A stretch of DNA of 64,000 bases from Nocardioides nitrophenolicus (lineage in GTDB: Bacteria > Actinomycetota > Actinomycetes > Propionibacteriales > Nocardioidaceae): contig NZ_JAFBBY010000001.1 of the NCBI RefSeq assembly GCF_016907515.1, positions 1,240,001 to 1,304,000 on the forward strand. The letters run 5' to 3'. A model generated the notes under the pieces. It had not been told where the DNA came from and ran no database searches. It saw nothing but the letters and a program-made list of their open reading frames with translations. Numbering within the stretch: the first letter of the stretch is position 1; every line of letters begins with the position of its first letter. The position numbers were made by a program, and so were the translations under genes. This document shows, piece by piece, positions 33,173 to 41,515 of this stretch.

Positions 33173-33738
33173 TTGATCTCCACCGCGACCTGGTCGAGGC
33201 CCTCGAGCAGCCACCGGTCTCCGACCTTGACCAGGTCGGCGGCGAACCGGTTGCGCTTCACGCTGGGTGCGGCCGCCGCGTCGGCGTCGTCGCGGACGGT
33301 GACCTCGACCGACGCCACCACGGTGGCGGTGCTCGCGGTGAGGTCGAGGACGGCCGCGTCGACGACCCGGCCGGTGGAGACCATCTGCTGCTCGGCCATC
33401 AGCTGCCGGGTCTCGGCGTCGGTGGCCGCGATCTGGTCCTTGAGGGTGCCGGTCGTGACGTCCTGCCACTTCTCCAGGCCACCGTCGACATCATCGTGAT
33501 CGAGGGTGTTCATGGTCTCGATGTGGCTGCGCGCGGTGATCAGCACCGCGTCGCGCAGCGCCGCCCGGCGCACGGCGGCCGCGTCGTGGTCGCCGGCCCG
33601 CTGCCAGGTGACCAGGCCGGCCGCGAGCGCGACGCCCGCGAGCACCAGCAGACCCAGCTCGATCGCCCTGGTCGCGGACCGCTCCGGGCTCGCGGCCACG
33701 GACTCCTGTTCGTTCTCGGTCTGGTCCGTCACGCTCAC
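33169..33738 (-). CDS. Mce-associated membrane protein (Mas), first
   Basis: 189 residues from GTG 33738, a 4-nt overlap with the MceF stop. An acidic cytoplasmic N-terminus (about 1-22) leads to one helix (AIELGLLVLAGVALAAGLV) and an extracytoplasmic domain ending DRWLLEGLDQVAVEI. It shares topology and the closing W-x-(I/L)-x-G-(L/I)-D pattern with the following gene, so the two probably arose by duplication. Expected partner: the Mce protein shaft outside the membrane. Confidence 0.88.
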   Translation of the reverse strand: MSVTDQTENEQESVAASPERSATRAIELGLLVLAGVALAAGLVTWQRAGDHDAAAVRRAALRDAVLITARSHIETMNTLDHDDVDGGLEKWQDVTTGTLKDQIAATDAETRQLMAEQQMVSTGRVVDAAVLDLTASTATVVASVEVTVRDDADAAAAPSVKRNRFAADLVKVGDRWLLEGLDQVAVEIK

Positions 33739-34904
33739 CGCCCTCCCAGCAGGTCGTCGAGGTCCTCGACGACGTCGGCCGGACGCGGGGCGGCCCCGCC
33801 GTCGGCACCGCCCGCGACCGCCTGCGGGCCGCGCACGTTGCCCTCGCCGCGCGGGGCGGTGCAGCCCGCCCGGCGGTTGAGCGGCGGCCCGTCGGACGCG
33901 TCGGTGCCGCGGCGCAGCGCCGTGCCGGCGTACCCGGTGGTGCACGGCAGCGGGTTGAAGAAGGTCGGCACCATGCCGAGGTTGATGCCACGGGCGCTGG
34001 TGGTCGCCCAGCCGATGCTGACCGCCTCGGGGAACCGGATCAACGCGTCGCGCATGCCGGTCGCGTTGGCGCCGAAGACGGTCGCGGTGGAGACCAGGTT
34101 GTCCATCAGGTTCGACAGCGGCTGTCCGACGTCACGCAGCAGCAGACTCAGCTCACGCGCCGCCCCCGGCGTCGCCGCGATCAGGGTCCGCAGCTGGCTG
34201 TCGGATCCGGCCAACGCCTGGGCGAACCGGGCCAGGTCCGCGCTGTAGGCGCCGATCGCGGTGCTGGCGTCCTCCTGGGTGGCCAGCACCCGGTCGGAGT
34301 TGCGGATCAGGGAGGCACTGGCCAGGAAGTTGTCGTCGGCCGCCTTCTGGAAGTCCTGCGAGGTCCGCAACAGCCGACCGAAGTCCTCACTGGTGCCCTG
34401 CGCGAGCAGATAGGTCTCGTCGATGACCGTGTTCAGCGCCTCCGACGGGATCGACGCGACCAGGTCGCGCCCGGACCGCAGCACCTCGGAGAGGTCGGGG
34501 GGAAGCGCATCGCGCCCGGCCGCCAGGTGGTCGCCGTCGGCCAGCAGATGGGTCGAGGTGGCGCCCTCGAGATCGAGGTACTGCTCGCCGATCGAGGACC
34601 GGTTGCGCACCCAGGCCGTGGCGTCGGCCGGGATGGCGGGTGCGCCGGGCCGGATCTCGGCACTCACCTCGACCCCGGCGTCCGTCGGCTCCATCGCCGT
34701 GACCTTGCCGACCTGGACGCCTCGGTAGGTGACCTCGGAGTGGACGAACAGGCCCCCGGCCTCCGGCAGCGACACGGTGACCCGGTAGCCGTCCGAGAAG
34801 GGGGTGAAGCCGGCGTACGTCGCACCCAGGTAGCTGGTGCCGAGCAGGGCGACCACCACGAACAGGCCGAGCTTGACGTGGACTCCGCGGGTGAGCTGCT
34901 GCAC
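33735..34904 (-). CDS. mceF: MCE family protein MceF
   Basis: 389 residues from GTG 34904, one base after the MceE stop. N-terminal helix (LGLFVVVALLGTSYLGATYAG) then the MCE domain (about 40-120: VSLPEAGGLFVHSEVTYRGVQVGKV) and a long helical region (about 130-300) that builds the tunnel or needle in Mce systems. A Gly/Asp-rich C-terminal tail ends in EDLDDLLGGR. It is the sixth MCE subunit of the operon, in the position of MceF. Confidence 0.93.
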   Translation of the reverse strand: MQQLTRGVHVKLGLFVVVALLGTSYLGATYAGFTPFSDGYRVTVSLPEAGGLFVHSEVTYRGVQVGKVTAMEPTDAGVEVSAEIRPGAPAIPADATAWVRNRSSIGEQYLDLEGATSTHLLADGDHLAAGRDALPPDLSEVLRSGRDLVASIPSEALNTVIDETYLLAQGTSEDFGRLLRTSQDFQKAADDNFLASASLIRNSDRVLATQEDASTAIGAYSADLARFAQALAGSDSQLRTLIAATPGAARELSLLLRDVGQPLSNLMDNLVSTATVFGANATGMRDALIRFPEAVSIGWATTSARGINLGMVPTFFNPLPCTTGYAGTALRRGTDASDGPPLNRRAGCTAPRGEGNVRGPQAVAGGADGGAAPRPADVVEDLDDLLGGR

Positions 34905-34905
34905 G

Positions 34906-36270
34906 TCACTCGCCTCCTTCGCTGGTGGCCGCGCCGCTCGGCGTGCCGTCGGTGGTGCCCTTCGGGCTGGTGGGGGCGCCGGTGGGGGTTCCGGCAGCCG
35001 GTCCGCTCGGGGACCCGCTCGGGCTCCCGCTCGAGGACCCGCTCGGGGACCCGCTCGCCGAGCCGGCCGAGGACGGGGTGCTCGGCAGGATCGACGGGCC
35101 CGGCACCGTGGGCGTGCCCGTGACGGGGTTCGCGCTGTCGGTGGACGGCAGCATGGTCGGCGGCGGCTCCTTGGGCAGGGAGGTGTCCCTGGAGCGCGCC
35201 GCCGACCCGCCACCTGCCGTGGCCCGGGGCCACGGGCAGCCAATCTCCGCGCATCCCCCAGGCAGAGTGCGGAAATTGGTGGTCATGAAGACGTTGAGGT
35301 AGTCGCCGCGGATCGCGTCGAGCACCGAGTCGGGGAAGGGATAGGTCAACAGGATCTCGAGCGAGTGCGGCAGGTCCGAACCGGCCTTCGCCAGCTCCGA
35401 GAGGATCGGGTCGAGCGCTCGCAGGTCGCGAACCATGTCCTGCTGCGAGGCGTTGAGCGTGCGGACGGTGACCTTGGACAGCCGGTCGAGCGAGGTCAGC
35501 ATCCTGGTCAGCTGGGGACGCTGCTCGACCAGCACCTTCAGGCCCGGCGACAGCTCGTCGAGGACGCTCGCGATCCGGTCCCGGTCGTCGTCGAGCGTGG
35601 TCGAGAGCCGCGCCAGGCCGTCGATCGCGCCGGTGATGGCGTCCTTGCGCCGGTCGAGGACCCCGACGAACCTGTCGAGCTGTTCCAGGAAGGCCCGCAC
35701 CTCGGCCGTCCGGCCGGCGCCGACCTGCTGGAGCTCACGGGAGATCTCCTGGAACTGTCCGATCCCACCGCCGTTGAGCACCAGCGACAGGGCACCGAGC
35801 ACCTGTTCGGCGGTGGCGGCCGCGCCGGTGTCGGCGGTCGTGAGCACCGCATGGTCGGCGAGCCGTCCCGGGGCCGGCATGTTCTCGCCGCCGCCCTCGG
35901 GACGCACCAGCGCGACGTACTTCTCCCCCAGCAGCGAGGTCTGCTGCAGGCGGGCGGTCGTGGCCGCCGGGAGGTCGACGTCGCGGCGCACCTTCAAGGT
36001 GACCCTGGCGGTGCGCCCGTCGGCGCCGAGCGCGATGTCGGTGACCCGGCCGACGGTGACGTTGTCGACCCTCACGCTGGACTGCGGCACCAGGTCGAGC
36101 ACGTCGGCGAAGTCCGCGCTCACCGTGATCGGGTCGGGTCCGAGATCGGCGCCGCCGGGCAGCGGCGCGTCGTAGACACCACCGCCGAGGACACCACAGC
36201 CGGTGAGGGCGCCGAGACCGAGACCGAGGAGCCCGGCCCGGACGGCCGCCGTACGACGAGGGATACGCAC
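34906..36270 (-). CDS. mceE: MCE family lipoprotein MceE
   Basis: 454 residues. GTG 36270 is chosen because GGAGGTGA lies 5 nt before it; GTG 36279 is possible. The signal ends with lipobox LTGC at about residue 25, so this subunit is the lipid-anchored one, as expected for the fifth Mce gene. MCE domain at about 45-125 (ITVSADFADVLDLVPQSSVRVDNVTVGRV), helical region to about 330. The last 100 residues are Pro/Ser/Gly/Thr low complexity with repeated SGSPSG units, unusually long and probably wall-spanning. Confidence 0.93.
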   Translation of the reverse strand: MRIPRRTAAVRAGLLGLGLGALTGCGVLGGGVYDAPLPGGADLGPDPITVSADFADVLDLVPQSSVRVDNVTVGRVTDIALGADGRTARVTLKVRRDVDLPAATTARLQQTSLLGEKYVALVRPEGGGENMPAPGRLADHAVLTTADTGAAATAEQVLGALSLVLNGGGIGQFQEISRELQQVGAGRTAEVRAFLEQLDRFVGVLDRRKDAITGAIDGLARLSTTLDDDRDRIASVLDELSPGLKVLVEQRPQLTRMLTSLDRLSKVTVRTLNASQQDMVRDLRALDPILSELAKAGSDLPHSLEILLTYPFPDSVLDAIRGDYLNVFMTTNFRTLPGGCAEIGCPWPRATAGGGSAARSRDTSLPKEPPPTMLPSTDSANPVTGTPTVPGPSILPSTPSSAGSASGSPSGSSSGSPSGSPSGPAAGTPTGAPTSPKGTTDGTPSGAATSEGGE

Positions 36271-36271
36271 C

Positions 36272-37303
36272 TCACTCACCTCCGTCCAGGCCCGGGAGCA
36301 ACAGCGGCGGCGCGTCGTCGGAGGTGCGCGCGGACTTGCCGTCGCCGCTCCACAGCGTGAGCTCGTTGAGGTTGCCGCGACCCTGCAGCGTGTTGGAGGC
36401 GCCGTCATAGGTGTTGAGCAGGTTCTGCAGCGCCAGGGGGATGGTGCGCACGGCCTCGGCGAGCGAGCGACGCTGGTTGACGAGCACGCGGGTCGGGCCG
36501 CGCAGCCCGTCGACACTGCGCTTGAGCGCGCCGCGGTTCTCCTTCACGAAGCCCTCGAGCAGGGCGAGGGCCTTGCCGAGCTCGGTGATCGACGACGTGA
36601 GGTTCTCGCGGTCCTCGGAGAGGTACTGCGCCACGACGGCGAGCTGCTGGTTGGCGCCGGCCACCCCCTGGTCGTGCTCGAGCAGGGTCTGGTTGAGGGT
36701 GTCGAGGTTGGTGATGGTCGCGAAGAAGTCGTCGTCGACCCCGGAGACCGTGGCGGAGGCCTTCGAGAAGTCACGCAGCATGGTGTTGATCGACGCCCCC
36801 TGCCCGTCGAGGTTCTCGGCGATCGCCTCGAGGAGCGCGGTGAGGGCGCCGTCGCGGTTGGCGCCCTGGGGGCCGAGCGCGTCGCCCATCTCGGCGATGC
36901 TGCGGTACATCTCGTCGATCTCGACCGGCACCGCCGTCTCGCTGATCCGGGCTCCGTCACGCAGGGCGGGGCCACGGACCCAGGGCCGGGTGAGCTGGAC
37001 GTAGCGGTCGCTGACGAGGGTCGGCGCGACGATGACGGCACCGGTGCCGGGCGCGGCCTTGCGTCCCTCGTCGAGGCGCATCGTGACCCGCACCTTCCCG
37101 CCGACCGGCAGCACCTTGGTGACGGTGCCGACGGGGACCCCGAGCACCTGGACGTCGGAGCCCGGGTAGAGCCCGACCGCCGAGGCGAAGTCGGCACTCA
37201 GCTCGGTGCCGGGACGCAGCAGCCGCACTCCCACGACGGCGGTGGCGGCGAGGAGCACCAGGCCGGCGGTGATCGCCGCCCAGCGCAGGGTCGGGGACTT
37301 CAT
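36272..37303 (-). CDS. mceD: MCE family protein MceD
   Basis: 343 residues from ATG 37303, which overlaps the MceC stop (ATGA). N-terminal membrane helix (AAITAGLVLLAATAVVGVRLL), MCE domain about 35-110 (LSADFASAVGLYPGSDVQVLGVPVGTV) and helical region to the end. Shorter than MceE/F and without a low-complexity tail. One of six paralogous subunits that should assemble into a hetero-hexameric lipid-transfer channel. Confidence 0.93.
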   Translation of the reverse strand: MKSPTLRWAAITAGLVLLAATAVVGVRLLRPGTELSADFASAVGLYPGSDVQVLGVPVGTVTKVLPVGGKVRVTMRLDEGRKAAPGTGAVIVAPTLVSDRYVQLTRPWVRGPALRDGARISETAVPVEIDEMYRSIAEMGDALGPQGANRDGALTALLEAIAENLDGQGASINTMLRDFSKASATVSGVDDDFFATITNLDTLNQTLLEHDQGVAGANQQLAVVAQYLSEDRENLTSSITELGKALALLEGFVKENRGALKRSVDGLRGPTRVLVNQRRSLAEAVRTIPLALQNLLNTYDGASNTLQGRGNLNELTLWSGDGKSARTSDDAPPLLLPGLDGGE

Positions 37304-38325
37304 GAGGCACCTCCGGGGCGGCAGTCGCGGACCACGTCGTTGTCGAGCACGGGCTTGGCGTTCGCGTCGAACAGCCCGCAGATGTAGGAGTCGACCCAGC
37401 GGCCGTTGCCCAACGCGGCGGTCAGCATCCGGTAGTAGGGACCGAGCACCTCGAGCGCCTGGCTGAGGTGCTGCTGGTTGCGGCGGAGCATCGCCGCGAC
37501 CCGGTCGAGCTTGTCGAGCGCGGGCTTGAGCTGCTTCTGGTTGTCGCGGACGACGCCCGCGAGCTCGCGGGCCAGGGTCGTCGTCGAGCGCAGCATCTGC
37601 CGGATCGACTCACGACGACTCGCCAGCTCGGTGAGCAGCAGGTTGCCGTCGTCGACGAGATTGCCGATCTCGACCGTGCGCGACGCGAGGCTGCCGCTGA
37701 CACCCGACGTGGCCTGGAACAGCCGGGCCAGGTCCTCGTCGCGACTGGCGATGGTGCGCGAGAGCCGGGTGAGCCCGTCGACCATGCCCCGCACCGAGGC
37801 GGGGGTCTCGGCGAAGACCCCGGCCAGGGTGGTCATGCTCTCCTCCAGCTGGACGGTGTCGATCTCGCCGATCGTCGAGGACAGATCGGAGAAGGCCGCA
37901 TTGACGTCGTACGGCGTGGTGGTGCGCTCGAGCGGGATCGGCCCCTCGAGCGCGGTCGCGCCGAGCGGGTCGACCGCGAGGTACTTCTGGCCGAGCAGCG
38001 TCTTGATCCTCACCGCCGCCGTCGACTCGCTTCCGATCTCGACGCCCTTGGCCCGGAAGCCGACCAGCACCTTGTCGCCGACCAAGTCGACCTCGGTCAC
38101 CTTGCCGACCTTCACCCCGGCGACCCGGACCTCGTCGCCGGCCCGCAGCCCCGCCGCCTCGGCGAGATAGGCCTCGTGACGGGCCCCGCCGCCGACGACG
38201 GGCAGCTCGTCGGCGTAGAACGTCGCGAAGAAGGCGGCGACCAGGCCCGCGATGCCGATCAGGGCGATCACCACCCGGTTGCGCTCCGCGAAGGCGGTCG
38301 GGAACCGCCGCTTCGTGCGTGCCAT
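37300..38325 (-). CDS. mceC: MCE family protein MceC
   Basis: 341 residues from ATG 38325, with GGGGAGGT about 7 nt upstream and a one-base overlap with the MceB stop. A basic N-terminus, one helix (VVIALIGIAGLVAAFFATF), the MCE domain (about 40-115: YLAEAAGLRAGDEVRVAGVKVGKV) and a helical region with a final ICGLFDANAKP segment and Cys residues that recur in MceA/B. It continues the tightly overlapping gene string. Confidence 0.93.
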   Translation of the reverse strand: MARTKRRFPTAFAERNRVVIALIGIAGLVAAFFATFYADELPVVGGGARHEAYLAEAAGLRAGDEVRVAGVKVGKVTEVDLVGDKVLVGFRAKGVEIGSESTAAVRIKTLLGQKYLAVDPLGATALEGPIPLERTTTPYDVNAAFSDLSSTIGEIDTVQLEESMTTLAGVFAETPASVRGMVDGLTRLSRTIASRDEDLARLFQATSGVSGSLASRTVEIGNLVDDGNLLLTELASRRESIRQMLRSTTTLARELAGVVRDNQKQLKPALDKLDRVAAMLRRNQQHLSQALEVLGPYYRMLTAALGNGRWVDSYICGLFDANAKPVLDNDVVRDCRPGGAS

Positions 38326-39353
38326 CAGCGGCACCTCCCCGCGATCGGCTGGACGCCGAGATCGCCGTAGTAGCCCTCGGGCTGGGGAATCCGGCCCTGG
38401 ATCGAGCAGACGTAGAAGTTGACCCAGGAGCCGTAGCTGGCCAGCCGGGCGATCCGCTCCAGCTTGGTCGGCAGCGTCGCCAGGGCCTTGTCGATCACGT
38501 CCTCGTTGTTGGCGAGGATCCCCGACAGGTCGCCGAGCGCCTTGATGGAGCGCTTCAGCGGCGCCCGCCCTTCCTCGAGCAGCCCGGCCACGCTCTCGGA
38601 CAGGTCGCCCATCCCGTCGATGGTCGAGCCGATGGTCACCCGGTCCGCGGCGAGCCCGCTGACCAGCTGCTGGAGCGTGACCAGCGTGGTGTCCAGCTGG
38701 TCGGACCGCTCCTCGACGACGCCGAGCACCGACGACAGGTTGGTGATCAGCTGGCCGATCACCTGGTCGCGGTCGGCGAGGGTGGAGGTGAGGCTCGCGG
38801 TGCTCTTCAACAAGCCCTGCACCGTCGGTCCCTCGCCCTGGAACACCGCGATCACCTGAGCGCTCAGGTTGTTGACGTCCTCCGGGTCCAGCAGCCGGAA
38901 CAGTGGCTGGAAGCCGTTGAAGAGCACGGTCAGGTCGAGCGCCGGCTGGGTCTCGTCGAGCCCGAACACATGGCCCGGCTCGAGTCGTCGGCCGGTCACG
39001 TCGCCGGGCTCGAGGGCGACGTACCGCTGACCGACGAGGTTGCGGAAGCGCAGCAGCGCCCGCGCCCCGTCGCCGAGGGGCGCGTCGTCGGCCACGGTGA
39101 AGGTGACCCGGGCGAGCCGGCCGTCGGTGACCTCGACCCGGCGGACGGTGCCGACCTTGACGCCGGCCATCCGCACGTCGTCGCCCTTGTTGAGGCTGGT
39201 GGCGTCGTCGAACACGGCGACGTACTCGCCGCTCGGTCCGGAGGTTCCGTTGCGGATCGTGGCCGCGAGCGCGAGCGTCGCCAGGACGGTGACGACGGCG
39301 AAGACCAGCGACTTGGTCAGGGTGGTGGCCAGACCGCGATGACGGCTGCTCAT
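38325..39353 (-). CDS. mceB: MCE family protein MceB
   Basis: 342 residues from ATG 39353, a 4-nt ATGA overlap with the MceA stop. N-terminal helix (SLVFAVVTVLATLALAATI), MCE domain (about 40-115: FDDATSLNKGDDVRMAGVKVGTV) and a long helical part. The C-terminal NFYVCSIQGRIP matches the conserved MceB ending. Position and sequence agree with MceB. Confidence 0.93.
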   Translation of the reverse strand: MSSRHRGLATTLTKSLVFAVVTVLATLALAATIRNGTSGPSGEYVAVFDDATSLNKGDDVRMAGVKVGTVRRVEVTDGRLARVTFTVADDAPLGDGARALLRFRNLVGQRYVALEPGDVTGRRLEPGHVFGLDETQPALDLTVLFNGFQPLFRLLDPEDVNNLSAQVIAVFQGEGPTVQGLLKSTASLTSTLADRDQVIGQLITNLSSVLGVVEERSDQLDTTLVTLQQLVSGLAADRVTIGSTIDGMGDLSESVAGLLEEGRAPLKRSIKALGDLSGILANNEDVIDKALATLPTKLERIARLASYGSWVNFYVCSIQGRIPQPEGYYGDLGVQPIAGRCR

Positions 39354-40645
39354 CGGACCTCCACCTCCGCGCCCCGCAGCAGCGGCCCCACGAGCAGGCT
39401 GCCCCAGGCCGGGTACGCGGCCGGGCTGACCCCGGCCTCCGGCGCCATCAGCTCGGCGATCAGCCGGTTCTCCGCGGGCGAGTTCGCCTCGCCCAGGCCC
39501 GCCGCCTCGGCGAACAGCCGCTGCACGCGGTCGCTCGGGGGTGGTGGGATCCGCTCGGGCCCGTCGCCGGTCTCGCGCGAGCCGACCGGCTTCACGCTGC
39601 CGTCCTGGTAGGGACAGCGCGGCGTGCCCTTGGTGCGGTAGGTCGGGTCGTCCTTGCCGACGACATAGCGTCCGCGGTCGGGGGTCACGTTGAGCACGAC
39701 GTGGATCCCCGGCTCGGCGGTGCCCTTGCCGAGGGTCTTGTCCATCACCGGGACGAACGCACGCAGCGCCCGGAACAGGCACGGGAACTGCACGGCGTAC
39801 GGCGCCACCGCCTCCAGCGCCTTGCGACTCTCCTGGGACAGCTTGATCACGGTGCCGGAGTTGGCGACCAGCCAGCCGTTGGCGTCGTCGGCGGCCACGA
39901 TCACCGAGGCGAACAGCCGGGTGGTCGCGGTGCGCTCGGCGACGATGCTGCGCGAGGTGGTCGTCATGCTGTCGAGGGCGTCGACGAGGTCGGGCGCGGC
40001 GGAGGCGTAGGTCTGGGCGACCCGGCCGAACGCCGCGAGGTCGTCGGCCATCTGCGGCGTGAGCGGGTTGAGCTTCTCGAGATACCGGCCCCACGCCACG
40101 ACGGTGTCGCCCAGCGCGCCACCCTGGCCGCGCAGCATCAGCGCCAGCTCGCCCAGGGTCGCGGAGAGCTTCTCGGGCTGGATCGCCCGCAGCACGGGCA
40201 GCAGCTGGTCGAACAGCTCCTCCAGCTCGACCGCCGACGCCGACGCGTCCTGGCGGATCGTGTCGCCCGGCTCGAGCGTCGCGCCGCCGGTGTCGGGCCG
40301 GACCAGGGCGACGTACCGCTCACCGAAGAGGGTCTTCGGCAGCAGCCGCGCCGTGGTGTCGGTCGGCAGGTCGTCGAGCACGTCGGGCTCCAGCGCCAGG
40401 GTGAGCGTCGCCCCGCCGCTGCGGGGCTCGACGGCGGTCACCTTCCCGACCGGCACTCCGTTCAGCTTCACGTCCGATCCCTTCTGCAGTGCGTTTCCGA
40501 GCGCACCGGTCGTCAGCGTGAGGGCGCTGCGGTCGACGAAGACCTGGTTGTAGCCCAGCCAGGTGCCCGCCCCCAGAGCGAGCACCAGGCCGCCGTACCC
40601 GAGCCCCAGCAGGAGGTCTCGGACCCGGCCCCACCCGGCGCTCAT
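39350..40645 (-). CDS. mceA: MCE family protein MceA
   Basis: 431 residues from ATG 40645, overlapping the YrbEB stop by 4 nt. One helix near the N-terminus (LGYGGLVLALGAGTWLGYN), the MCE domain (about 35-120: LTLTTGALGNALQKGSDVKLNGVPVGKV), a long helical section and a C-terminal domain with PCLFRALRAFVPVMDKTLG and a conserved Cys pair. First of the six MCE subunits. Confidence 0.93.
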   Translation of the reverse strand: MSAGWGRVRDLLLGLGYGGLVLALGAGTWLGYNQVFVDRSALTLTTGALGNALQKGSDVKLNGVPVGKVTAVEPRSGGATLTLALEPDVLDDLPTDTTARLLPKTLFGERYVALVRPDTGGATLEPGDTIRQDASASAVELEELFDQLLPVLRAIQPEKLSATLGELALMLRGQGGALGDTVVAWGRYLEKLNPLTPQMADDLAAFGRVAQTYASAAPDLVDALDSMTTTSRSIVAERTATTRLFASVIVAADDANGWLVANSGTVIKLSQESRKALEAVAPYAVQFPCLFRALRAFVPVMDKTLGKGTAEPGIHVVLNVTPDRGRYVVGKDDPTYRTKGTPRCPYQDGSVKPVGSRETGDGPERIPPPPSDRVQRLFAEAAGLGEANSPAENRLIAELMAPEAGVSPAAYPAWGSLLVGPLLRGAEVEVR

Positions 40646-41514
40646 CCGGCGATCCTGACGGTCGTGGTGGTGCCCCACATCGCCATCGACAGCGCGAGGT
40701 CGAGGACGGCGACGACCACGAGGGTGCGGCGCACGGAGTGGCCCACGGCCATGCCGACGCCGGCCGGTCCACCGCGGGCGAAGAAGCCCAGCCGACAGTG
40801 GATGAGGATGATCAGCACCGCGAAGACGAGCACCTTGCCGAAGCTCAGCACGATGTCGACCGGTGGCAGGAACAGCTGGAAGTAGTGGTCGTAGGTGCCG
40901 GCCGACTGGCCGCGCAGCTGAACGGTCACCAGCCGGCTACCGGCGTACGACGTCAGCAGGCCGATGACGTAGAGCGGGATGATCGCGATGAACCCGGCCA
41001 CGACCCGCGTCGAGACGAGGAAGGGCACGGCGTCCAGCCCGATCACCTTGACCGCGTCGATCTCCTCGCTGATCCGCATCGCGCCGAGCTGGGCGGTGAA
41101 GCCGGCGCCGACGGTGGCGGACATGGCGAGCGCGGCGACCAGCGGCGCGATCTCGCGGGTGTTGAAGTAGGCGGAGATGAAGCCGTTGAGGGTGCTGGTG
41201 CCGATCTGGTCGAGCGCGGCATAGCCCTGAAGCCCCACGACGGTGCCGACGAACAGGCTCATGCCCGTCATCACGCCGACGGTGCCGCCGATGACGGCCA
41301 GCGCGCCGGTGCCGAAGGAGACCTCCGACAGGATCCGCCACACCTCCTTTGGGTAGAGCCGGAGCGCCGCCGGGATACCGGCGAGGACCCGGCCGTAGAA
41401 CCGGAGGTTGCGGCCGGCCTGTGCGACCCGGTCGAGGCGGCGGTCCCACCAGGGGCGGCGTGCGACGGGAGTCGGCGGCCGCCCACCCCTCGCCGGACGT
41501 GTCGAGACCGTCAT
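40642..41514 (-). CDS. YrbE/MlaE family permease, second of the mce operon
   Basis: 290 residues from ATG 41514. Five to six transmembrane helices and the MlaE-type core are clear: TREIAPLVAALAMSATVGAGFTAQLGAMRISEEIDAVKVIG, quoted here in two parts as TREIAPLVAALA and ISEEIDAVKVIGLDAVPF. This EExDA coupling helix meets the ATPase. It pairs with the permease half of the upstream fusion protein to form the membrane channel for lipids. The N-terminal 45 residues are basic and Pro-rich. Confidence 0.93.
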   Translation of the reverse strand: MTVSTRPARGGRPPTPVARRPWWDRRLDRVAQAGRNLRFYGRVLAGIPAALRLYPKEVWRILSEVSFGTGALAVIGGTVGVMTGMSLFVGTVVGLQGYAALDQIGTSTLNGFISAYFNTREIAPLVAALAMSATVGAGFTAQLGAMRISEEIDAVKVIGLDAVPFLVSTRVVAGFIAIIPLYVIGLLTSYAGSRLVTVQLRGQSAGTYDHYFQLFLPPVDIVLSFGKVLVFAVLIILIHCRLGFFARGGPAGVGMAVGHSVRRTLVVVAVLDLALSMAMWGTTTTVRIAG

Positions 41515-41515
41515 C